Origin: Parachlamydiaceae bacterium
Lineage (GTDB): Bacteria; Chlamydiota; Chlamydiia; Chlamydiales; Parachlamydiaceae
Length of the DNA: 5,760 bases
Assembly: GCA_003164155.1 (NCBI GenBank)
Contig: PLSG01000291.1
Coordinates: 1 to 5,760, forward strand
Direction: 5' to 3'
This document shows, piece by piece, positions 1 through 5,760 of the stretch; within the stretch, counting starts at the first letter, position 1; each line of letters opens with the position of its first letter. The notes beneath the pieces are model-generated. The model saw only the letters and a list, made by a program, of their open reading frames with translations, was not told the origin of the DNA and did no database searches. The position numbers were made by a program, and so were the translations under genes.

Positions 1-238
1 AATAAAACCGCGACCTTAGCATGACCTAAATCCTAGGAGCTTTCAGGTAAGCCTAACTAATACGCTGTAGGCGTGCTGGATGGTGAATAGTCCAGCAACA
101 TAACTCTCTAGAATTTTTCCTTATTTCCCATAAATCACACAGCCTAGCCCAGGATGGCCCTAATAGATTATGCAACCCTGAGCTTCATTCAGAGGTGAAT
201 GCAAAAGATATGGGTAGTGGTAAGGGCGTTGCCTAAGC

Positions 239-247
239 TGCTATAAT
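239..247 (+). promoter_or_regulatory. Extended -10 promoter element (TGcTATAAT)
   Basis: The sequence reads TG, one base, then a perfect TATAAT, which is the housekeeping-sigma extended -10 consensus. No good -35 hexamer lies 16-18 bases upstream, as is usual for promoters that rely on the extended -10. Transcription would begin near 254 and run towards the exported-protein gene, giving a leader of about 280 nt. This is an inference from consensus only. A weaker candidate -10 (GATAAT, 442-447) would give a much shorter leader. Confidence 0.45.
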
Positions 248-474
248 AAAGACTTTCAGCCTTTTAAGGCATCATTTTAGTCCATGCAAATCTCTTGCTC
301 AAAAATCATAAAATCGAGCTTAGCTAACACCCGTTTTAAAGAATTTCTCATCTTTATAAATTTTTAACACTAAATGCGCATAATAGCAGCAAGAATGGCG
401 AAACACGCCTCAAAAAAGATGCGTTGCACTATGTGTGCAGTGATAATTTTAAAAATCGATGCCCATAAAAAAAC

Positions 475-507
475 CAACTATGGATCCACTCAACAATCAC
501 ATAGTTG
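475..507 (+). promoter_or_regulatory. Hairpin in the 5' leader just before the ribosome binding site
   Basis: CAACTATG at 475-482 is perfectly complementary to CATAGTTG at 500-507, with a 17-nt loop between. The stem ends 9 bases before the Shine-Dalgarno. It would fold in the mRNA of the exported-protein gene and could stabilise the 5' end or modulate translation. As DNA it could equally be a protein-binding dyad. It has no T-tract after it, so it is not a terminator. The role is unproven. Confidence 0.35.
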
Positions 508-516
508 CCTTATACC

Positions 517-523
517 AGGAGAG
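517..523 (+). promoter_or_regulatory. Shine-Dalgarno sequence that sets the start at 532
   Basis: AGGAGAG lies 8 bases before the ATG at 532. This favours the ATG over the in-frame TTG at 505, which lies upstream of the Shine-Dalgarno and inside the hairpin. Starting at 532 also places the basic n-region of the signal peptide (MINRK) at the very N-terminus. Confidence 0.8.
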
Positions 524-531
524 TCTCACCC

Positions 532-1341
532 ATGATTAATCGTAAACTTGCAGCCCTGACTACTAAATGCATGCTTGGCGTAGCCCTACTTACCGGCTCC
601 CTATTTACCGGATCTCTGTGCGCTGAAAACACTGAAAGCGTTTCTCTTCCTGCACAAGAAGCTCACATCCCCGTCGGTGAACGCGCCATGACCCTAGTCG
701 AAAAAATCGTGCTGATCGAACAAAGAAGTGCAAATGACGAAAGCGCCAAAGAAAACGCCACGCCAGAAGAAAGGGCGGCCGAAGAAGAGAGGATCTCTTC
801 CAATGCTTACTATTCCGGCGAATACTGTGATCATCCTAGGGCGATCCATAAAATTACCTACAAAAATGCGGGCGGAGAATTAGTAACGCTGGAAGACGAC
901 TCTATTTGGAAAGTGGCCTCGCGCGACGCCGCAACAACCAAAAGTTGGAATAGCACAGACAATCTAATCATCGTCCAAAACAATAGCTTTTGGGATAGCT
1001 TCTGGACATCTGCCTATCCTTTCCGTTTTGTCAATCAGACTCAAGGCACATCTGTGGCGGTCATTAACTCACAAGGTCCTAAATACAGCAGCCCCAATAC
1101 ACTACGCATTACGGGAATGGATGATCGCTTCAACTATATCTACCTAAACGACGCGTCCGTGTGGCAAATTCATAAAGACGATAGTGCGGCAAGCTTCGAC
1201 AATCCTATAGAGCAATACAACTGGTTTGAAAACGATGCCATTATCTTAGGCAGCAATAATGCTTGGTTTGCCTATAAAACTCCTTACATCTTGTTCAACG
1301 TCAACTCTGATAACTATGTAAGAGCCACACGCATTCAGTAA
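532..1341 (+). CDS. Exported protein with two tandem copies of a Trp/Asn-rich domain; function unknown
   Basis: A 269-residue protein with a Sec signal peptide: basic MINRK, a hydrophobic core at about 14-29, and a likely signal peptidase I cleavage after Ala31 (LCA/EN). Cys30 is preceded by Leu, so it does not form a normal lipobox. Residues 55-90 are highly charged (Glu, Lys, Arg) and probably helical. Two similar beta-rich units follow, at about 106-177 and 191-266. Each has, in order, a 'D-x-S-[IV]-W' element (W126, W211), a second Trp (W139, W231), an 'ND/DN-x-I-I' strand (143-147, 234-238), 'N-N-x-x-W' or similar (150-154, 242-245), and an aromatic-rich strand ending in Asn (162-168, 252-256). 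I recall this pattern from uncharacterised secreted proteins of chlamydia-related bacteria, but I know no assigned function. The start is fixed by a good Shine-Dalgarno. The gene appears monocistronic and converges on the giant minus-strand gene. It is likely periplasmic or outer-envelope, or secreted into the host compartment. Confidence 0.85.
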   Translation: MINRKLAALTTKCMLGVALLTGSLFTGSLCAENTESVSLPAQEAHIPVGERAMTLVEKIVLIEQRSANDESAKENATPEERAAEEERISSNAYYSGEYCDHPRAIHKITYKNAGGELVTLEDDSIWKVASRDAATTKSWNSTDNLIIVQNNSFWDSFWTSAYPFRFVNQTQGTSVAVINSQGPKYSSPNTLRITGMDDRFNYIYLNDASVWQIHKDDSAASFDNPIEQYNWFENDAIILGSNNAWFAYKTPYILFNVNSDNYVRATRIQ

Positions 1342-1418
1342 TTGGATTTTAAAAACCGCGATCGGCCTAAATAACTCTTGGTTTAACTTCATCCAAGCGC
1401 TCAACTGCCGTGCCGCAT

Positions 1419-1469
1419 TGTAACTGGTCAGCTCCCAAACGGTTCCTCAGGGAGATCTGACCAGTTACA
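1419..1469 (+). terminator. Long hairpin, probable terminator of the exported-protein gene
   Basis: The left arm (1419-1436) pairs with the right arm (1450-1469) as a 13-bp outer and a 5-bp inner helix, separated by a 2-nt bulge (AT, 1455-1456), with a 13-nt loop. It lies 77 bases after the stop codon. On the + strand it is followed by a modest T-rich run (TATTTCTCCT), which is weaker than a classical terminator tail. On the - strand no T-tract follows. It may act as a terminator, an mRNA 3'-end stabiliser, or both. Confidence 0.5.
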
Positions 1470-1532
1470 TATTTCTCCTATACCTGCCAAAATGACCTCT
1501 TTATTCAGCTTATTCACCTTTACTCCAGAGCA

Positions 1533-1559
1533 ATTATTTCGGTGACTAACCAAAATAAT
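1533..1559. terminator. AT-rich hairpin downstream of the giant gene; possible terminator
   Basis: ATTATTTCGGT (1533-1543) pairs with ACCAAAATAAT (1549-1559) around a 5-nt loop, with one mismatch (C1540 against A1552). It lies about 90 bases beyond the stop codon of the minus-strand gene, so it could form at the 3' end of either convergent transcript. The helix is AT-rich, and neither side carries a clear T-tract, so intrinsic termination is uncertain. Confidence 0.3.
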
Positions 1560-1651
1560 CATTAAATTGTGATTTTATGCGCTCAATCTCCACGGAAGGA
1601 TACTCAGAAAAATGACCCCTGAGAAAAATTTGAGGAGCAAACGTCGATGGT

Positions 1652-4600
1652 CTACGTGGGCGCATGCTCATAGTATGTGCGGGCAAGCGCTGAGGTGCTG
1701 TCCTGATATCTCTGGATGGCGATCTTGCTGATTTTATTGAGAGATAATTCTGAGTGGCATAGTTGACCGTTGGCATCGCTGAAGATAATGCGTAGGCCAA
1801 AATCTGGCAGAGTACAGGTATAGCCAGCCGTATTGGGCGCTTCCCAATTGGTGTCGAAGAGGTTATAGATTTCTGGAAGATGATTTTTCATGGCTGGATG
1901 CATCCTTATCGATCTATTAAGGGCGTCTATGACAGCTTCCCTTCTGTCTTCTCCCCAAAAATAAGCATCTCCATTCACAATAGCTATGCACAGCTCTTGG
2001 AGAGTAGAGAAGCGCGGGCAGCTTTTGAGGACTAATTGCCTATGCAGAGTTGAGAGAGCAATGTTGGGGTAGCTGTCTGTTTGCTGACTAAAGTAATGGG
2101 CGACAATTTCTTTGGCCGTTTTTTCGGTTATGGACTGTTTAGATAAGGCGTGCGCTTGTTTTTCTAAGAGATCGACGACAGATTCGGCTCCGGTTTTTTC
2201 CAACTGCAGTAGGGCAGAGGCTTTGAGGTTAAACCCGTGATCGGTTGAAACGCAGGGGAAAAGCAAACTGGGGTTATCCAAAAGGCATTGGATTTCTTTG
2301 TCGGTTAGCATGTGTATGAAGGCCTGGGCGCACAACAACGGATTGTGGTAGCGGGTTAGATAAATTTTTCTGCTAGGCTGAGAATGCATAGTTTCGATTA
2401 CTACGTTTTGGCAACCTCCTAGATAACTTATCAGAGGATTTTCCTGAAGTAAATCAGCATATCTCACTGGGTTTTTGGTGGATAGGTCAGCGTCTTTACT
2501 CGAGACGAGGGAAGCCATAAAACTTTGGGTAAACTCCTTTGAACCAGCGAAGCTAGGCACGATTTTTTCGAATATTTCCTGGATCAGGGCTGTCTGCTTG
2601 GGGTATCTGGCGGTGAGTTCACTCTGTGTCTTGTGGAAGACCTTGGCATAAAATGCACTTAAATCAGCTTTGTGTTTATGCAGCGGTTGCCTAGTCGCTT
2701 TATCTAAAAGCAGCCAAGCGCCCTTCCATTTAAATAGGGGATGCTCGCTGTTTGGACTGTAGATGATGCAGCAAGACTCTTTAAAAGCTCTTTTCATGGC
2801 AGCACAGGTGCTTGATTGCAATTCCGCATTTTTATCTGCACATACCGTTTTAGGCGGCCATGGCATAGCGGGGGCAGCTCCAGGGGGGTGCGGTGACGAA
2901 CCTTTAGCTAGCTGATTATTAGCTGTCTGAGCGAAAGCCGCGCCAGCTTTTGCATTGAACAGGCTGGTCCATGCATTGACCGCGGCATGCTGGAAGATAC
3001 CTGTTCCCATACTCGTCGAGGATACGAGGAGCTCATAAGACCTAGTCAATAGGTTGTCATTTTTGAATGTTTGGAAAAATTCTGGGGGGTCAAAAAACAG
3101 CTCATACTCTAGAACATCCCTAGAAATAGCCGCGGGGGCTGCTTTAGCGCAAGAATATGGAGCAGGCGGCTTTGGGCGGATTAGTTTTCCTTGGCCAATT
3201 ATGCTCATGTAGTCTTCGAGAAGCTGTTTTAGGCCATCTTTATGCGAAGCCGTTTGTATGGCTACGCTCGAACCAAAACAGCAACCTGCCGAAAACTGGC
3301 GCAGGGGCGTCAGCAAGGCGCTGAGCACGGCTATGCGCGCATGCTTGGCGTTGATAGGAGAGCCTTTGGGCAGACCCAGCATTTTTTCCACCAGCAAGGC
3401 CGCAAGAGATTGTTCGGCTGGAGCTTGCAAAGTCATTAATCGCTCTGAGAAGTAATGGTCGAATTCAAGAGCATCGAGCACGCGCACAACATAATCTCTT
3501 AGCAAGATATAGCGCGTATGTGAAAAATAGAAATGGGTCTTTTTTATATCGCCGATGAAGTTTGCATTAATTGAGCCACCAGGCGTTATTAACGCATAGG
3601 CTAGAGCCAGTGGCAATACAGGGGCCATTCCCCCTTCGGCCGCCTGGTGTTTGCAGGAGCTTTCGATTTCTTGGAAGGCTTTTGCCAGAGGTTTTGTTAT
3701 TTCCCATATGGCATGTTTGACCAGACTAAATGGCTTGTTAGCAAATGTTGAGAGTGCCCTTGGATTTGCTTGCAGCGCCTTGAACAAGATGGGCATCAAA
3801 GTAGGTGAAAAAGACAGTCGGAACTGGACGTGTGAAATCCACCTGCATAAAAATTGGTGATTCTTGCAGTTTTCACTCAGTTTAATGACTGTCGATAGTA
3901 TGAGCGCTGTGGTGCGATTGCCTTGGCCAAAAAGGCATTTCAGATCAAGCTCTAGGTCGTGGATTTTTTGGAGGACGTTGTCAGGTCTTTTATCAAAAAG
4001 CCCTTGGATAATTTTATCGCTTCCCCTAAGCCATACTTCAGCTAGCTGAAATCTTCCGTTTGCGATGAGCGATAATATCCCATAACGGCTTTTAGAGTGC
4101 TTTTCCAGGGTTTTTAGGGCATAAGTCAATAGATGCTTGTGTTTGCGCGCCCGCAGCACCAACAGATTGTAGAAAAAACTGTTTTGCAGTACCTCCGCAT
4201 GATTTTTGTGAATGTACTGCAAAATCCTTTGGTCAATCGTGCATGTAGAGTTGATTAAAGAGATAATCTGACTGACTAATTCAGCATGTTTGGATCCCAC
4301 CAGCTGCAATAGCTTTTCAAATAAGTCTCTATGGTCAATATCTTGGCTAAGAGCCATCAAGGCGGCGGCAGTTGAATCCCCTCCGGCTTGTATCATATCT
4401 AGAAAACGCTCTAAAACAGAGATGTGGAAGCGCTTAGCCAAATTATGCAGGTCGCGCATCATTTTCTTGCCAACTTCGCCTTTTTCATAAAGCGTCAACA
4501 AGCGCGCCTTGGTGGCAGGGTGTTTGGAAGAGCAGATGATGGCCAAGATAATCTGGTAATCTTGTTTGATAATGTGCTTATCCTTGTTCAGAGCAGGCAG

Positions 4601-5760
4601 TTTTGGCGCTAAAACCTGGGCCTCGATGAAATTACACAGGGTGTTGGGATAGGCATGGGCTAAGTCGAAAAGCTCAAAGATGCCTTTTGGGCATATTTCC
4701 AGCAAGTTTATGATTTTGGGAATAAAATTTAAAAATGTGGGGTGCTGGACACAAGAGGCAAATTGCATGGCAAATGCCGGATTTGCGCCTAATACAGTGA
4801 TTAAGACCTCTAGATTGTCGATGGGCGGGCGGCTTTCGAAAACATTGATCAGCAATGGAAAGAGGCTAAGGCGGTGTTTCCGTTCTATTAGTATAAACTT
4901 TTCAAGTGCTTCGAAGTAGGTTTGTTTTTCCAACATGCTATTTAAGACCGGGGCTTTCAGAAAGGCCGAATAGCGGCTCACCACCCATTCGAAAAGCGAG
5001 CTGCGCATCTTTTCCGCTAGCTGTTTTAACAGAGGAGTGGAAGGCAGGTTTTGAAGAAGGAAAGGCAGAAGTTGCGGAAACCTTGTGAAAAGGGAGTTGA
5101 AAGCTTCCATAATGCACATGATTTTGGCAGGCTCATTTTGGGGGCATTTGCTGAGCTTTTCAATATAATTTTCGATAGAGAGAGTGAAAGGGCATTGAAT
5201 CATAAACTGCAAGAGCATTCCCAAGCAGTGCTGCTTGGTTTTAGACCATTCTATCACATTATAGGTGGTCGAAAGATATTCTATGGACATTTTTGCCAAA
5301 GTGGCTTCGATGTCCTCTATCTTGTGTTTTTTCGCCCTGCCTACTGCGCACGATTCGGGAAGGGGAAAGGCCGGAGATTTTGAGGTGGATATGTAATGCG
5401 CCGTTTTTATCCAGAGCAGAAGGAGATACTGCAACTCAGGTGATTCCTTGGATATGTTTTTTAGGGCATGCGCACAAGCCGCTCCTAGGTCCTTGCGGTG
5501 GCTTTCAAGATATGGAGCATATTTATTCTCATGCAGCTCATCAAGATTCCATTCAACGATGGTATTTTGAAGGACTTGCGCATACTGCTCGACTGGATAG
5601 GCCAGAAGTTTATTTGCCAACTTGCGTTTCTTTTGCAAAAGCACCATCATGCGCTCGATAAAGCCGCTGAAAATTTCTTTAGTGTTTGCAAAGTCTTCCT
5701 GCACAGTTTGCTTTTGGATCCAGCTCAGCCACGACATAAATTGGGAGAGCTGAGGCTCTG
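1652..5760 (-). CDS. Giant helical-repeat protein with a papain-like Gln-x5-Cys motif; putative cysteine peptidase, 5' end possibly outside the window
   Basis: Residues are numbered from the first in-window ATG (5735-5737), which gives 1361 residues ending at the TAG at 1652-1654. No Shine-Dalgarno precedes that ATG, and the frame stays open to the edge (EPQLSQF before the Met), so the real start may lie outside. Residues 1-690 are Leu-rich and almost purely helical in appearance, with recurrent amphipathic helices broken by Pro, like a HEAT/ARM-type solenoid. At 811-828 the sequence PLRQFSAGCCFGSSVAIQ puts Gln814 six residues before Cys820 followed by Phe, matching the papain oxyanion Gln and nucleophilic Cys (Q19/C25). 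Pro/Ala-rich linkers occur at 854-870 and 945-963. Near the C-terminus LFDTNW (1293-1298) resembles the strand carrying the Asn of papain-type enzymes or the Asp of YopT-type enzymes. His1280 or His1286 would be the catalytic His. No signal peptide or convincing membrane segment is visible. I recall similar 'LRQ..xGxCF' and 'DTNW' blocks in large unnamed chlamydia-related proteins. Activity and substrate are unknown, and it could be a pseudoenzyme. Confidence 0.85.
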   Translation of the reverse strand, partial: EPQLSQFMSWLSWIQKQTVQEDFANTKEIFSGFIERMMVLLQKKRKLANKLLAYPVEQYAQVLQNTIVEWNLDELHENKYAPYLESHRKDLGAACAHALKNISKESPELQYLLLLWIKTAHYISTSKSPAFPLPESCAVGRAKKHKIEDIEATLAKMSIEYLSTTYNVIEWSKTKQHCLGMLLQFMIQCPFTLSIENYIEKLSKCPQNEPAKIMCIMEAFNSLFTRFPQLLPFLLQNLPSTPLLKQLAEKMRSSLFEWVVSRYSAFLKAPVLNSMLEKQTYFEALEKFILIERKHRLSLFPLLINVFESRPPIDNLEVLITVLGANPAFAMQFASCVQHPTFLNFIPKIINLLEICPKGIFELFDLAHAYPNTLCNFIEAQVLAPKLPALNKDKHIIKQDYQIILAIICSSKHPATKARLLTLYEKGEVGKKMMRDLHNLAKRFHISVLERFLDMIQAGGDSTAAALMALSQDIDHRDLFEKLLQLVGSKHAELVSQIISLINSTCTIDQRILQYIHKNHAEVLQNSFFYNLLVLRARKHKHLLTYALKTLEKHSKSRYGILSLIANGRFQLAEVWLRGSDKIIQGLFDKRPDNVLQKIHDLELDLKCLFGQGNRTTALILSTVIKLSENCKNHQFLCRWISHVQFRLSFSPTLMPILFKALQANPRALSTFANKPFSLVKHAIWEITKPLAKAFQEIESSCKHQAAEGGMAPVLPLALAYALITPGGSINANFIGDIKKTHFYFSHTRYILLRDYVVRVLDALEFDHYFSERLMTLQAPAEQSLAALLVEKMLGLPKGSPINAKHARIAVLSALLTPLRQFSAGCCFGSSVAIQTASHKDGLKQLLEDYMSIIGQGKLIRPKPPAPYSCAKAAPAAISRDVLEYELFFDPPEFFQTFKNDNLLTRSYELLVSSTSMGTGIFQHAAVNAWTSLFNAKAGAAFAQTANNQLAKGSSPHPPGAAPAMPWPPKTVCADKNAELQSSTCAAMKRAFKESCCIIYSPNSEHPLFKWKGAWLLLDKATRQPLHKHKADLSAFYAKVFHKTQSELTARYPKQTALIQEIFEKIVPSFAGSKEFTQSFMASLVSSKDADLSTKNPVRYADLLQENPLISYLGGCQNVVIETMHSQPSRKIYLTRYHNPLLCAQAFIHMLTDKEIQCLLDNPSLLFPCVSTDHGFNLKASALLQLEKTGAESVVDLLEKQAHALSKQSITEKTAKEIVAHYFSQQTDSYPNIALSTLHRQLVLKSCPRFSTLQELCIAIVNGDAYFWGEDRREAVIDALNRSIRMHPAMKNHLPEIYNLFDTNWEAPNTAGYTCTLPDFGLRIIFSDANGQLCHSELSLNKISKIAIQRYQDSTSALARTYYEHAPT

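Larger units (their letters stand above)
1..531. other. Non-coding upstream region without a supported gene
   Basis: All frames are interrupted by stops, and I see no tRNA, rRNA or convincing protein gene here. The stretch contains a 7-bp dyad (74-97), a nested dyad (172-232), an extended -10 promoter element (239-247), an A/T-rich leader from about 300 to 475, and a hairpin directly before the ribosome binding site of the downstream gene. It is probably the spacer between a gene to the left of the window and the exported-protein gene, and includes a long 5' leader. A diverged structured RNA in 70-235 cannot be excluded, but I do not recognise tmRNA, SRP RNA, RNase P RNA or 6S RNA landmarks. 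Confidence 0.6.
1342..1651. other. Convergent intergenic region
   Basis: This 310-base spacer separates the stop codons of two genes that face each other. It holds two hairpins, annotated separately, and no supported gene. A minus-strand frame running through it from the end of the giant gene has no evidence of being coding. Confidence 0.6.

Noticed and set aside
284..367. 27-codon + strand frame in the leader
   Set aside because: Very short, no ribosome binding site, and composition typical of non-coding A/T-rich DNA.
505..531. In-frame TTG start for the exported protein, adding 9 residues
   Set aside because: It has no ribosome binding site, lies within the hairpin arm, and would put a non-typical stretch before the signal peptide. 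The ATG at 532 has a well-spaced AGGAGAG.
374..535. 53-codon + strand frame (starting MRIIAARMAKH) whose TGA overlaps the ATG of the exported protein (ATGA)
   Set aside because: The overlap looks like translational coupling, but none of its ATGs has a Shine-Dalgarno. Its sequence has no recognisable domain, and it runs through the A/T-rich leader, the hairpin and the Shine-Dalgarno itself. Probably chance.
616..627. Lipoprotein signal at Cys30 of the exported protein
   Set aside because: The residue before the Cys is Leu rather than Gly, Ala or Ser, so a standard lipobox is missing. Cleavage after Ala31 is more likely.
1546..1800. 84-residue minus-strand frame overlapping the 3' end of the giant gene
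   Set aside because: It lies mostly in another frame of the giant gene, is rich in Arg/Pro/Ser with no recognisable family, and its start is not supported.
5051..5661. Two + strand frames (110 and 122 residues) antisense to the giant gene
   Set aside because: They are antisense shadows of a continuous 1361-residue coding frame and have no domain-like sequence.
1652..5760. Firm assignment of the giant protein to the YopT (C58) or papain (C1) family
   Set aside because: Only the Gln-Cys spacing and an FDTNW-like strand can be seen. The His is ambiguous and the rest of the fold cannot be verified by eye, so it is kept as a putative papain-like protein.
1..5760. CRISPR array, insertion sequence, tRNA or rRNA
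   Set aside because: No regularly spaced direct repeats, transposase-like frame with terminal inverted repeats, or TPsiC/anticodon-arm landmarks were seen on either strand.

Overview
The window holds two convergent protein genes and two non-coding stretches. The best guess for the host is a chlamydia-related bacterium (Chlamydiota, one of the amoeba- or arthropod-associated families). This rests on family resemblance recalled from memory. The small secreted protein carries two copies of a W/ND/N-W/YxxxN pattern that I associate with uncharacterised exported proteins of these bacteria. The giant protein carries an 'LRQ-x5-C-F' block and an 'FDTNW' block that I associate with large uncharacterised chlamydia-related proteins. 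No search was possible, so the taxonomy is an inference.

Layout: positions 1-531 contain no convincing gene. They hold a perfect extended -10 promoter element (TGcTATAAT, 239-247), several small dyads, and an 8-bp hairpin (475-507) just before a good Shine-Dalgarno. Positions 532-1341 (+) encode a 269-residue exported protein with a signal peptide, a charged segment and a tandem pair of about 75-residue domains. Positions 1342-1651 are the convergent intergenic region, with two hairpins: a long one (1419-1469) that probably ends the + strand transcript, and an AT-rich one (1533-1559). Positions 1652-5760 (-) are filled by one very long reading frame of at least 1361 residues. It is still open at the right edge of the window, so its true start may lie outside.

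The most interesting object is the giant minus-strand protein. Its N-terminal half looks like an alpha-helical solenoid. Around residue 814 it has Gln-x5-Cys-Phe, the exact spacing of the papain-type oxyanion Gln and nucleophilic Cys. Close to its C-terminus, after roughly 470 further residues with two Pro/Ala-rich linkers, is Phe-Asp-Thr-Asn-Trp, which resembles the Asn/Asp-bearing strand of papain-fold peptidases. This suggests a split papain-like cysteine peptidase (or pseudo-peptidase) domain attached to a large solenoid, possibly acting on host or envelope proteins. The two genes face each other, so they are not an operon, and nothing in the sequence ties their functions together.
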